DNA of 64,000 nt, from the NCBI GenBank assembly GCA_023079485.1, contig CM041084.1, positions 133,206,792-133,270,791 of the forward strand, in the 5' to 3' direction. Made by a program: the position numbers and the translations under genes. Shown here piece by piece: positions 27,587 to 40,890 of the stretch. The notes beneath the pieces were generated by a model. The model had not been told where the DNA came from. It made no database searches and was given only the letters and a program-made list of their open reading frames with translations. Numbering within the stretch: the stretch's first letter is position 1; every line of letters begins with the position of its first letter. The stretch comes from Archilochus colubris. Taxonomy: Eukaryota; Chordata; Aves; Apodiformes; Trochilidae.

Positions 27587-30500
27587 CTTTCTAATTTTCA
27601 GATTGTATAAGAGCAGAAAAGCACTGCTGTGGTAAAGTGTGGAGAACTAAACTGATAGAAACTTAAAAGTGATTAGGTCAGATTTTATTTACAAAAAAAC
27701 CCAAACAAAACCAACCCACATTATTTTTTTCTATATATTATGATATGCCCTTCCTATCTTTAAAATCTGGATTCCTATTAATCTTCCTGTTGTTCAGGAT
27801 ATTCAGCAGAAGTGTTGGAACTTAACATGTTTTCTTCTTTACTGCTATATAACATCTTGATATGAAAAATAGGAAATTCAATATTTAAACCACCCTGTTC
27901 ATTCCACCAAATCTGAGAGATTGAGAATGGTGTTTAATAACAGGAGAAAACCAGGCCAAATTTAAAACTAAAGTGATGTTGCTGAGAGCTGAGCCTTAAC
28001 CTCAAGGCAATAAAGGTTAGGAGTAGTATGATGGATACATATAAAATTGTCAGTGCTTACGCCTATATGTTTCAATTTTTACCATCATCAAGTAAAAAAA
28101 AAATACGTATTTTCTAACAGAATAGTTAAGCAACAGACTTTGCCATATTTTTTCTGACAAATTTAGCATTATGCTAACTTTCAACCAAATCAGCCTGTGC
28201 TGAAGAGAGATTCCTTTTCACATTTGTAATGCAGTTAGCTGATCTTGTTTCTGAAAGCAATATAAATGGATTCCATGACAGTGCATAATAAACAAAATGT
28301 GATAAAAGGATTCTTTCAAACGGTATATAGTGTCACTCAAAACTGGAGATGTTTTGTGTCACATTCATTATCTTTCTGGTACAATACTCTTGAATTCCTA
28401 GATGGAACATAATCTCATTTGCATCTTACAAGACAGTGTGCTCAGCTAACACAATATGGGTATTTCAGGATTAGAACTGGAAGACAAGCAATATTATATA
28501 TACCTGAAAGGTTATTTTGCTCAAAGGAGTAGACAAATCATCTTTGGGTCATGTGTTGAAGTAAGAGAAAAATATAATATTTTCACTCTCCCTGACAGGG
28601 TGAGCAATTGAAAGAAAAATTGGCCTCACCAGAAGTTAAAACACCTCTAGAAGAATGATGATTTGTATTATCTTTTAAAATCTCCAATTCCAGCGGTGAT
28701 TTTCATTCAAATTTTAACACCCCAGTCTCACTTCTCATCATAGTCCCTTGTACCAGTTAACCTAAATATTTTTTGATCCTTTCATACAATAGAGATTTCT
28801 ATCTGTTTTCATATAAGTCTTTCTGGGTGTTGCCCAACACATGAGGCTTACAGCTGGCTGTGAATCTCTTGGACAACAAGAGCAAAACATCAAAGTAGGA
28901 GAAAAATGAAGAAGCATGCATTAAAGTTAGTGACAATTTAAATGAAGAATAAGCTTGAAACCATATGTTCAAAATTATGCATACATATGCAAAGGAAAAC
29001 AATGCTTGTTCTCCTTGTAGTTACATTTTACTCAACTCAGAAATTCTACACTGATGTACAGCCAACATAAGCAGATACAGAAGCAGGGCCAGTGGTTATT
29101 CCAGTAAGTATAACATAGAAGAGAGAATACTCGTGTCACTGAGAGAAATTAATCATAAAGTGAAATGAACGTTAACATTCCATTGGCTTGATAACATAAA
29201 ATAGGATATGAAAATATAGATAATCCTACAAATTAACATAAAAGTCTCTTTTTTCATTACAGAAATTTTTGGGGGTATGAGTAAAAAACCTGATCATTTT
29301 AATTGAAAACTACAATTTTTCAGACATAATAACTTTGTTCCTTGGAATTTTATTTTTCCTTCTTCCTACAGAATATTTAATGTATTTTCCACTTAGCAGT
29401 GGAGTAGTGTCTTTACTACTGATGTTCCTTACACTTTTACCCAATTTCTTTGAGCTATTTCATTCCATTACATACTGTGTGACAGAGATAACAGTGGCTA
29501 ACAAGCTAGCTCTTCCAAACTAGAAGACCTTTGAAAAATTGTAAGACAAACAAAAGTATTCTATTCCAAATATTTATATGAACACAGATTTTCTAAGACT
29601 TACAGGAGAAAACATGTGGAAACATACTAGGATTCAGCTACAATTATAGGCAATATAGTAAATGTTTTAAATTTCGAAATACGTACATATTTGAGATATA
29701 TAAAAACATGCTGCCTTCCTTTATTTGTCTGGAAATTCACACAATGTGTGTTTGGGAAAATATGTAGTGACATTAGATTCACTCATAAAAAACTATATAT
29801 CCATATTTTTGTACTAATTTGTTCTGCAATTAATAACAGTTTGCCTAGGAACCAACTCAAAAATATGTATCAGACAACACAAGAAGCTTATTGAGGAATT
29901 TGGTCCCAAATTTTGTGTGGCAAAGCCCTTTGAAAAATATTCATATTTTGTAGCCAGCTTACAACAACTCATTTCTGCAATTATTCAACTGCCTTCTATA
30001 GAGCTATGCTACCACAATCTTGCTGGAAAATGGATCCATTTAGTGTACTCTACACCGACAATAAGTCCTCTTCATGGGTCCAATTTTTGCTTTCAGCTGA
30101 TAAGTACTGGAAAGCAGCAACTTTCCACTCACCTCTGCAGCAGCTTGGTGCCCAGACATGCTCTTTGCCTGCTGCAGGTCTGGGACACGCCAGTGCACGT
30201 CTTGCGGCAAACAAAGCAAATATAAAAAGATAAAAAAAAAAAAAATTAAGGAAATACCTTCATTTCCAGCCTGGAACCTGGATAACAATGTAGAAGTGTG
30301 TTGTCTTTGTTGACCCAGTGGTCACCAGAGTGCTCTAGTACTATCTGATCTAAGACTGCCCTCATTTCTTAACAGGTCTAATTTTCAACATATATTGACT
30401 CTGTAGCTCCTAAGAGATGAGCACTGCAGCTTGCGCACCCTATTAGTCATAATTAGAAATATAAACTATTTATGGATGTGCAATGACACTAAACACTCAC

Positions 30501-30599
30501 CTGGTCCTGCTGAAGTCAAAGGCAGCTGTCACAGTCCCTGTAAAATTCAGATTTTACATTTTTCTCCTAAGGCACTTCTATGTTCTAAGTTTACAGAAG
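27587..30599. other. Intronic DNA, no gene recognised
   Basis: A+T-rich sequence with a short A/C tract near 27692-27720 and a poly(A) near 30231-30245. Reading frames of up to 102 codons near 29917-30225 have no recognisable features. Confidence 0.55.
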
Positions 30600-30918
30600 T
30601 GTAGCAGGGGGGGGCCATTCTTGCTCCTGAAGCTCGACGAGCTGCTGGTCTCTTCCAGGACTCCAGCCACCACACAGCGCTTCCAGGGTAGAAGTGTAGT
30701 GGGAAGAGCCTTTCTTGCTCCAGAGGCTCGACAAGCTGCTGGCTTCTCCATGCCTCACACCAGAGTGAGCTGAGCTCTGCTCTGTGGGTGTGTGTCCCAC
30801 CTTTATTGGCCCCCTGGTCTTGCTCATGCCCAATAGGGGCCTGTCCTAATCAGGCACAGGTGGACTCACACCCACTCTTTGGCAACTCGAGGCACCTGGT
30901 TGACAATGTCTCTCTACA
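30600..30918 (-). mobile_element. Solo LTR of an endogenous retrovirus
   Basis: Read on the minus strand the element starts TGTAGAGAG and ends CTGCTACA, giving 5-bp terminal inverted repeats TGTAG/CTACA. It is flanked by a perfect 6-bp direct repeat CAGAAG (30594-30599 and 30919-30924), the expected target-site duplication. A polyadenylation signal AATAAA lies on the minus strand at 30802-30807. The 319-bp element is much richer in G+C than its surroundings and has no internal viral genes beside it, so it is a solo LTR left by LTR-LTR recombination. A 6-bp duplication fits alpha/beta-type (class II, ERVK-like) elements, but the family is inferred. The part after AATAAA is long because of an internal ~95-bp duplication. 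Confidence 0.85.
30601..30790 (-). repeat. ~95-bp imperfect tandem duplication within the LTR
   Basis: GCTCGACGAGCTGCTGG at 30632-30648 recurs as GCTCGACAAGCTGCTGG at 30726-30742. GAAGTGTAG, which spans the LTR/flank junction near 30597-30604, recurs at 30691-30699. The period is 94-95 bp. The copies differ by several substitutions, so the duplication is not very recent. Confidence 0.75.
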
Positions 30919-32282
30919 CAGAAGCCTCTAAACTTTGAACAACGTATCTTAAATGGAAAACAAAGAATAATTCAAACCTACTGTTAAACTGTATGGTTTT
31001 CCTACTGGTGATTAAACAAATGTTTTCAATGTACATTCTTCATGTAAAATAATACAAGGTCTACACACATTTCACCAATCATTTGGATAAATTTCTAGCA
31101 TGATTTGTACAAAGTGGCACATGTTTTACTTGTCATCACACTGGACCCCAGTGGAGTCTGATTTTGTTGATAATGAATAACCCATGACATTAGTAGGGCT
31201 TTTTCAGCAAATTTAAAGTTTTGCTTGTAATTTTTAAAAATAGTGCTTTCTGGTGTTTCCATGCCTTCTCTACAGAGATGGGAACCAATGTGTCATAATA
31301 TAACAATATTTTTTGTGTTCAGGAAAGGTCTTTACTTGCTAAAAAGGAGGAAATGGCCCTGGGTTCAATAGACAGAAGTAGGTGTCAAATAGTTTGGCTT
31401 TTCCATGGTGGTGCTGTGGATATACTGCTGCATAGCATCACTTCCCTTTGAATGTCCTGTTGTGAGACTAAGACTGGTCATTTACAGAAGCCAAGGAAAA
31501 AAAGAAAAAAAGAAATTGAGTGAGAAAATGAAGTAAAGTGTATGTGTGCAGGAGCTCTGGCCAGCTTAGTTTTCATTCCAATAAAGAGGGCAAATCCATT
31601 GAAGCAAACTGTTTCTCATAATCTGGAACATAGTAATTATAACATTTTCTTCTCAAGTTTGCCCTAGTTCTGTAAACTTTTTCCATGCTAAAATACTTGC
31701 AAGTTTTTACTGCAATTGCATTCCACCAGTATTAGCAGCAAGTGTATTACTATTCAACTTCATGTTGTGTTGAATATGTTATTCAGTTGTGATGAAATGT
31801 GAAGGAAAAGTGGTCTGATCTATTTATCTGTGCTATGAAATAAAAATAAATACTGAAGACCTTCATTACTGTTTCTAGTTAGTAATACTATAGAATAATT
31901 TCTGGATTTTAGAATTGGGCAAACTGTTTTCTTGCATACACAAAAGAAACACTGAAGGAACAGTCAGGTGTTTTTTTTTTTTTGGAAATACATCTACAAT
32001 AAACAATCATTTTGCAATGAGCACTATATGAAAGAATCACAGACACCTAAATTTCCTCATTTGTTAGTAAAGACAGCACAAGCAGAAAAATATGAACAGG
32101 TTAAAAATTCAAGAAAACAGAGAGATCTGGAGATATGGAGAGAGACATTCAAGTAGCTCTTGCCATTGTAAAAACTTTATCTGGTCACCTTCACAGTAAA
32201 AATTTTTCTTATCATGTTACAGTATAGAAACACAAAAGCAAAATATACATTGGCTCTGTGACTGGCATACAGTATGAAAAGG

Positions 32283-32323
32283 CATCATCATCGTCATCAT
32301 CATCATCATCATCATCATCATCA
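32283..32323 (+). repeat. (TCA)n microsatellite
   Basis: About 13-14 ATC/TCA triplets with one CGT-type interruption near 32293. The poly-Ser frame across it is an artefact. Confidence 0.95.
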
Positions 32324-35300
32324 GATAGCCAAAGGACAGCAAGTAATGCTTTCAGGCAGGACCCACCATGTCTAGAAAAAAAAAAAGAGCCCCTAATTTT
32401 CAGATCATCTCTGCATCATCCAGATATGCATTTTAAGTATTTCACTCAAGAAAACAGTGAAATATTATCATGTGGTCAGCATGAATCTACTCTTTTGTTT
32501 TGCAACATAATTGCTGTGAGAGCATTTTTTAATGAAGTTTAATGATTTTTTTTTTCCTTTAGCAGGAACTAAATTATCCAGCTAAAAATATTTTTCTTAA
32601 TGAAGCCAAAAGCCAGAACAGTGGAAGAAAAGTTACAAATAGTTGTCTTTGAACTCAGATGGCTCTAGTGAAGTGGAGATACTTTGCATGATCTTTCTAT
32701 ATCAATAACATTCCACATGCATATGCTGTCTCTCTTTTTCAGGAAATAAAAAAGGAACTGCAGAAGCAACTCTTCCTAGATAGACAGGTCACCAATACAG
32801 TGCATCCTTTTCTAACATCTCCACTGTGTATATACATGGATATTACACTTAGATTTCTCCTTCCTATCCCAAGATAATACTGAACTTCTTTGTACTTTCA
32901 CTTGTTAGCCCTAAGGCAGTCACTTTGTGGCTGTGTGCTAACTTTATCAGCAGACAAAAAAAAAAAAAGATTTTGAGTGACATTTCTCTCAGCTAATGGA
33001 AAACTCATTTTTTAAAAACTAAAATTAATTTTACATAATTAAAAATAAATAGATAGAAAAGAGCAGATGATATTGCTTAAACAAGAATTCTAATCTTTTG
33101 GCTGAAAATGGCAACAATTTTGTTTGCAGATGTGGCTCTCTGTCACCTGGCTACTTTTACCTGAGGTCTCAAGCCCTCAGATTGGACAGTCTCTAACTGG
33201 ACTATATCTGCTGCATAGTAATTCTGTGACAGAAATAACTTGTGGAAATGTCCGAATAATATGCAGAAAATATCAACAAAAAAATATTTTACTATTTCAG
33301 AATATTTGATAAAAACGAAACATAAAAATTTCCTGACTGTCATCAGTAAAAGAGACATGAAAAACTCAAATATTCCATGAAAATGCAGGAAGAATAGAGT
33401 CTGAGACTAGGTTTAAATTAAAATAATCTGTCTAAGCAGTTCGAAGTGCTTCTGTTTCATCAGGCACCTCAGTTACTCTTTGGTGTCCTGATGTGCTGGA
33501 AAGAGGAATACTGAAAAAAATCCTATAGGTAAAGTTGCATTCACATTCTTTTTGACATTAAAAAAATATTGAAAATATCTTTATAAAATTTTTCTCATGA
33601 GAGGTACATCTCACTTTCAGGCCAGGAGAAGGTTATGCACATAATAAAAGATGTACACTGAATCCTGTCCTCAAATGAACAAAAAAAATCTGTTTCGTCT
33701 GCTTCTCATAAACTGGGCTTGAGTCTGCTTCCAGCTGCAGCAGATTGACATTGGCATCACTCCACTGATGCCACTGACATGATTTCTGACTTCCAGCGTT
33801 GTTCCAGGTCTTTCTAAAGGCAGTCTTTTTTGAATTACAAAAGCACCACTGCACGTGGTGTTAGCTGGTATCTTTCTAGGCGTGTTGAGGAAAGAACTGG
33901 CTGGGGACAGAGATCATACTATCAGCTCTGTTCTTGATGTGGTACCCCACAAATTTATGCTGACACAATGCTGCGATTGTGGAGCATATTGTAAGGAAGC
34001 TCACCATCTGTTTTCTGCCTCTGCTTTTCTATAAATAACAGATTTCAGCCTCCGTGGGTGCCAGGCTAGCATTTCGCAACATTCCCCTCCAGCCTTTAAA
34101 ATTCCTCACGACCATCTGGGAATTTCCTGTTCTGCCAAATAGGTTTGTTGGGACAGAGCTGAGGTCAGTTTCTTACCATGAAGAAATCTCTCTAAACCAG
34201 CACAAAGAAGTTTTCAATTAGGTGAATCCAGAGAGACAGTGCCAAGAAACAGACCTGGAAATTCTGCCACCCTTAAAAGCACTAGGAGAAGAAGAGAGGG
34301 AAGGGTCAGCTTCATCTGGGTGGGCTTGGGGTTGGGAAATACCCTTTCCAGGACAGGAACTGAGCTCATATTTGTGATGCTGACTCACTGTGAGCAACAT
34401 TAGGCCAAGTTCCACAGGAATTCATTAGCATCACACACTGGGTGAGAGACAAGAGACTTTTCTTTTTTCAGTTTCTAATCCTCTTGAGGCTATTTAGTGA
34501 TAATAGTTTGAGTTTGTGGAACATGTTGAAAACCTCCCTTGGGTTCATGTTCCCATAGGAAATTACTGTTTTTTCTAGTCATACTTTTTGAATAGTATGC
34601 TAGAAACACCTGGAAATACCACACTAATTCTGACAGAAGTAAACTCAAATTAACGTCCACTGATAGAAAAAAATCCAAGCAATTGTGACCTAGGATGTGA
34701 AGCTGACTCGAAATATAAAACTTGTATTCCATTCTGAGTAGTATTCTAAAATAATCTTTCTGCAGCTTGCTTGTAGCCTTTCAAAAGGATTTTACAAGGG
34801 ATGCAGAGACAAGACAGCATTCAACTAACACTGAGGTATTATCTTGAAACTTAAAAAAAATAAAATGTGAAATTTACCCCAGAACACATTTCCAGTTTCC
34901 CATCATAGAGAGTTATAGCCTAGAATAAAAAGCAAGGATAATTTTAGGGACAAAGGACCAAAGATGTTTAATCATAATTTCAAGAACTCTGCATGTTTTT
35001 CCCAGGAAAAAAAATGAATGAAAATGTTGAAATTGTCTTTAAAAATGCACAAAAAGAAAATTAAGATCACATTTGATTCCTGTTTTACAAATCAAGAATT
35101 CATGTTTTATCTTCATGCCCATAGCAGTGCAACAAAAACATTTTCAGGCTTGCTCAATTATACTTCTAGGAAATACCCCACGGGTCAGTGTCCAAATTAC
35201 TAGATGTTTCCAAGATGTGCAGTAGTGTTAAATCCTGGATCACAGAAATGTGTTTTGGTTTTGGGTTTTGGTTTTTTTTTTCATTTCTAGGCCTTATAAT

Positions 35301-36822
35301 GCAGAGGGGTTTTGGGGGAAGCATTAAGGCAGAAGGTAACAACTGCAACTGGTTTTGGCTTATTGGTTTAGCATTAAAAAAATACAAAAATAATCCTATC
35401 TTTAAAAACCTAAATTCCAGACAAATTCTTTTATATCTGTCTGTGTTTAATTTTATAACTTATTCTAATGTTGCTATATTCTTTGCAGTCAATATATAAA
35501 TATATCCTGTGAACACCTAAATATGTACATTAACTCACTGTATGCATAGCAATAATGAAATATATTTATTTTTGTAAGACTTAGGGGTGGCCAGTACAGC
35601 ATATGCAATCATGATTATCATACACCGGAAAAAAAAGGGAAAAAAATGTCTTTAAGGTCATATGATCCCTCAGTGAACAGTGAACTGTACAAGGAATCAT
35701 AATTCACCTTTTTTAATACACTGAATTGTGGCATTGTTCTCTTTAGGAAATCTTCTATAGGAAGTCTCTGGACTTCCCGTTCTCAGCCACTTAATCAAAA
35801 GTACAAAACAGAGTAACAGAGCAATTCCAACTCACTTCTACTGCTCTTGAAGTCTACTGAAAAGTCTGTAGATGCTTGTCATAACACCTTCCAATGGTGA
35901 AATGAAAATAACTTATTTTACAGGAGTAAAGCTTGTAATGTGCCAGATGTTTCCTGGAAAGCTCTAAGTACCATCAGGGTCAAGTCCTTAGACCTTGCAT
36001 AACCTAAAGCTGGCAAGTTTGGACAAATGCCTTACTAATATTTCTGTCCTCTAGCTCATCACACACTCTTTATGGTGCTTACTTGATGCTAGCAAATTGT
36101 TTCTTCACTTAATGTTCAAGTATACACAGCAAATGCAACCATTATTTTTGAGATTGTTCTTGACAAGTGCCAAGTGAGTTCCTGGTAAGTAGGTGATGTT
36201 CTGGTGACCACCTGCACTGCCACAAGCACCACTCTGGTTCCACTCAACATTTCAGCTGACGGACAACTGCAATTCAGGTATTTTAATAACCAGCAAAATT
36301 TTGAGATTTCATAGTTTTCTCATTGAAACATGCTACTGAGCATCATCTTTGTCTTCCTCCTTATTCTTCTTAAATTAAAGCAAAGAATATCTTTAGTTCT
36401 TTTTTTAAACAATGAAAACAGTGTAATTTTAAAATAAAGTCTTCCTCAACTATGGTAAGACTTTCTTTAACAGACTGTAATACTACTGAAATACATAATA
36501 TTGTGGTCTTTGCATGGCCACACAGCCAGTAAACACTTTGTGGCATTTTACTATTGTGTGTGGTTTAGTGATATGTTTATACTTTGGGCAGCACACAAAT
36601 TTATGGATTACAACAGCAACATTCACCCTTCCTGTCATATTTTAGTGAAAATTCAGAAGCATCACCCCCACCTCCCAGTTTATCTTTAACCTTTCCAGTC
36701 TTTCTTCAGGTCCCTTATGCTTTCTCTGAGATGACCTTTTCCAAGAGGCAATAGTTCACAGTCACAACCTTATCTTCAGTTTTCTTAGGAGTTACTTGTC
36801 CCATAAACACAAATATTGTGGA

Positions 36823-36827
<5 letters not shown>

Positions 36828-36855
<28 letters not shown>
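36828..36855 (+). repeat. Poly(A) tract, 28 A
   Basis: An uninterrupted homopolymer after GAAAATT. No retrocopied gene was recognised upstream of it. Confidence 0.9.
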
Positions 36856-36857
<2 letters not shown>

Positions 36858-39854
36858 ACTGGAAAAATCTACATATATTCTTCTTATTATTATTGCATTT
36901 ACAGTTTACCCAGCCCACAAACTCATCACAAATATTTCACATTGTTTAGCATTACATTGTGTCCTTAGGGCAGTGTGTGTAAGTATACAATGAGGAGCAA
37001 GCATTTTGCCAGTGAGGTGAAATGCAGAAACTCTACTAATACCTTGCTTTTCAGGAAGTCAGGAGAGTGTGAAACAAAGCCAGCTTCCTCAGTAAAACTC
37101 AGCTAATGAGGCTTTGAAATAATTCATTCAACAGGAGACTTCTCAGCTGCAGACAGGATCATGCATTCTATCTTCATACAGGGACTGGCACAATGGCTCA
37201 TCAAGCAGATCAAACTATAAAAAAATTAATCTTTTACCAATGATTACTGAATTCATTCTGATGCAATCATCCTTCACCTTTAATGATAGCTTGGCAAATT
37301 TCCTGCTTTTTGTGCCCCTGCATGAAAAGATGACAAGAAGTCATCTTGCTTATTCTTCAATGCATAAAACTCTGGTATTGAAACAGGTACAAATACTTTT
37401 TGAACAACTGATACGAAGGCAGAGGCCATAGCAGTTGAGTTGTATGATGCCATGGAGGTAAACAATGTCAGAGGAATACACAAAAGATTATTTATTGCAT
37501 CAGCCAGAATTCTTGGAAAAGCCAAGAGATCAAAATGAATCATTCAAAAAAAATGTGAAGAGAAACAACCTTAATCATCACCTCTGTAGTTAACAGGCTA
37601 ACGTGATAAAGAATTGTACAGCTCATATCTTCTTTGCACAAAAATAGTAACACAGAAAAACTTTCTAGCAGAGCATTGATGGCCTTTCCCATTAAGAGGA
37701 GAGAAGTGACGCAGGGCAGGATAGATAGGTGGCCCTTGACCATTTATCTCTACTATGGTAAGTCACACAGAGAGTGAAGTATGAAGTTTCAACCAAGGAA
37801 CAAAGGGGAATAGTTCATTAGGAGGAGAGTAAGTCATCTTTTTGAGCAATTGTCCCTCTAAGAAGATCCTCAAAATTCCAGGCACAGCAACAAAGGCATC
37901 GGGGTTTGGGAGCTGCCTGTTACACTGATGAGGCCTAGGAGGCCACAGGTATTCCGTGATGAATTGAAACTGTAGAGGGTAAATATTTAATTATGGCACA
38001 AATAAATACACTTAATACTTCAATGATAAGTGATTCTAAATCCTCGTTTAATCTACTTTTGTCTACATAACAGTCCCTAGTTTTCAAAGGCTGTAATAGC
38101 CTTTGTTTAGTTCTTTGGTGTTTGTGGAGACTTCAGAGAGCCAGGCTGTACATGAAGTGTTTCTGTGAGATTTCAGAAATATTGAGTAATTTCTACATGG
38201 TTTTTCATAAGAAATGTTAGGTTTTTAGGAGAACTAGCGATCTGATAGTGATAGTGAGATATTTACCTGAAGAACCTTCTTACGGCACAAACACATAACT
38301 CAGAAGTCAGAAGGAAAAGGCATGAAAATGACCCTAGTATTCACTTTCACTGTTACCCACAGTCTGAGATGATGAGAGAGTTTTAAAAACATATTTATTT
38401 AGTAGAGCTCTCTCTTCAGCAAAAGACTTCTGCATGACAACTAAAACTCACAGACGATAAGTACTGCTAAATCTATTCAAAGTTGAACATACAAAAGTGA
38501 AAGAAGCATAATTAAATAGGTTGTATAATTCAAATTGAAAATTCATTCAATAAATGCTTAGGAAAAAAATAATAATTCAAAATAATAATTTAATAAAAGC
38601 TACGTTATTTTTTCTCTAAATCTCCACTATGCAAGACCATATTTGGAGACAAGAGATTCAGAAAGAAAAATAAACTTTTATAAGCATAAGCTGACAATTT
38701 TAAAACATTCATAAATAATATGCTCCAAAGTGCAGGCAAGTCTACCATAACCATGAAGATAAATGCAAAAGCATCTCTAGAGATTATGCTTGGACTGCTC
38801 CCTTGATTTCTGAGGGGTTTTAAAATGCATTCTGTGTATTTAGATTACAGTAAAGGTCAAATATTAAAATACATCTCAAATACTAAATTTACACATCAAG
38901 AATCAGGTTTTTTTTCACCTATAGTCAGAAAGTATGAACCCCCCTTTGAAAGCTGGAGAGCCTTTCATAATGATTTGAAGTTTGTTGTAACCATAAAAAA
39001 CTGTAAAAAAATGGCAGGAGCACTCAAATGACACCAGTAATTTTTCTCTTTGAAATCATGCAAGTTGCCTTTGCAGATTTAGCCTGGTATGAATCACGGA
39101 TGAGGAAACTAAAAGTCTGGCCTGTTGAACAGTTATGCCTAAGTTTCATAACACAGATATTATCTTTCAAGAAAATCCTCTTGCACACAGGCAGCCTTTA
39201 AAGGAAGTTTAGATGTGAAAGAAGGCAGGATCAGTCTACAGATTCCATTTCAGTCTGCTGCAGAAATAGTTTCTAGATTCAGAATTGATTAGCACCAATC
39301 TGACCAACTGTGCTCTGGTGTGAAAGAAGCTATGCTGTCAAAACCAGACAAGTTACCTTCTAAGGTCATCTGCTGGTTCTCCTTCCAATTTTCTCCCACA
39401 AAATGCTCTATTATTGCCTTAATTTCCTGGCAGGGATGCTCAGAGTTTATCCTGTCTCTAGGGTAATCTCTCAGTCCTATTTTCCTACTTGGTACAGAAG
39501 GAGGAGACAGAATAACAGAAAGAATAACAGGACCCAAATCCTCAGGCAGAACGAAGTTAGAAGGCAGCTCTGCTAACTGAACAAGTGGAATTTTCTTGTT
39601 CCCATATATTCCTATTGCAGAAGGAACTCCTAGTACATTATTTGCAACCAGACAAATAGACAAAGCATGACAAATGGCATGAATTTACTCCAACAAATAA
39701 AAATTCCAAGCAGACGTGCTGAAAATTTATAACTATATAGCTATGCCAAGTCCTATTAAAGAAGCAGATGCCATGCATGCACAAAGCACAATCAGGTTTG
39801 TCTTGAAACATAGGTAAGGACAGAAATGCATATGGGATGGGGAGTCAAATATTA

Positions 39855-39892
39855 TTTCCAGAATATATGGAAATTCATATATATTCTGGAAA
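39855..39892. repeat. Perfect 14-bp inverted repeat
   Basis: The left arm TTTCCAGAATATAT (39855-39868) is the exact reverse complement of ATATATTCTGGAAA (39879-39892), separated by a 10-bp loop. Confidence 0.8.
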
Positions 39893-40764
39893 GGACAAAA
39901 GCAAAGGCACACTTATAATTTATTGTCATCATGTTATGGGGACTCATTCACATAAAATTAATGCATGTACAATACACAGGGTTTCCTCTTGCTTCCAACT
40001 CTTCTATTTTTTCAGGCCAACATTTCAATTGCAAGAGAATGACAGATCAGCAGGAGGCAATTAGGTATAAAACACAAAAATGTATTTAAAATACAATACT
40101 TAGAAACAGATTTCCACGTACCTTAACAGAGGAAACTCCAAAAATCTAAATGGATATGTGTGTATATGCACATAGGTTTATGCTTTCAGTCATGCACCGG
40201 TGTGAGGGAAAGGAATTCTGCAGACTTTTTACAGAATTTTGATCAGTCACTTTTTACTCATGGCTCTTCAGCTCAGATTTTCCAAGTGCCAGATCCTATC
40301 TGCACTTTCAGCCTATTCCTCTCTCTCTTTTATGATGGGAATATTAGTACATATCATATGATTGTCCAGGTACAACCCTACAACAGACCTTTAAAGTACC
40401 TTTGCTAAAGACACACCGACTCTACCATAAAACTAACATATTTTTCTCATTATTACCATTTTCTTGTTAGATTTTTTTTTTTAATTTGTGCTCCTAAAAG
40501 CTTGGCAAGGGAGTATAAGAATTTTTTTCAATCATGTAACTATGGCCTAGAAAACTGATTTTCAATATGACTTCCTCTGAGGGACTATAGAATAATCTTA
40601 ATCCTTTTTTTTCCTTGTTTCTTTTATTTTATTTCTGAAATAAAAATATTTTTAGAAATGTAGAATAGTTCAACTTGAGCATCTTTCCATCTGGCCATGT
40701 TTGACCATCTGGCCAATCATCCATATGTTTGTTGAGTGTAGTCCCACTGTTAGGTCTTCTTTAG

Positions 40765-40890
40765 ACAGAATCACACAATCATTCTGGTTGGAAAGATGAT
40801 CAAATCCAACCACAACCCAACTCAACCAAAAATGAATGTAGTTCTACCAAGTCCAGTGCTTAAACCATGTTCATCAGCAAGAAAGTTCCA
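40765..40890 (-). mobile_element. CR1 LINE 3'-end fragment
   Basis: ACAGAATCACACAATCATTCTGGTTGGAAAGATGATCAAATCCAACC, described here by its key words (ACAGAATCA, GGTTGGAAA, TCCAACC), is the antisense of a CR1 3' tail. It is followed by AAACCATGTTCATCAGCA, which resembles the sequence next to that tail in avian CR1 copies. The element is on the minus strand with its octamer tail at the left end, and is diverged and 5'-truncated. The right limit is approximate. Confidence 0.7.

Larger units (their letters stand above)
30925..40764. other. Intronic DNA, no gene recognised
   Basis: A+T-rich, unique-looking sequence with a (TCA)n microsatellite, a poly(A)28 and a 14-bp hairpin at 39855-39892. A 124-codon minus-strand frame at 39289-39663 is the longest here. 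It has an ordinary amino-acid mix but no motif I can name. Confidence 0.5.

Noticed and set aside
32283..32323. Poly-serine coding region
   Set aside because: It is a (TCA)n microsatellite; the surrounding frame shows no protein features.
36828..36855. Processed pseudogene ending in poly(A)
   Set aside because: No recognisable coding or SINE-like sequence and no flanking direct repeats around the tract.
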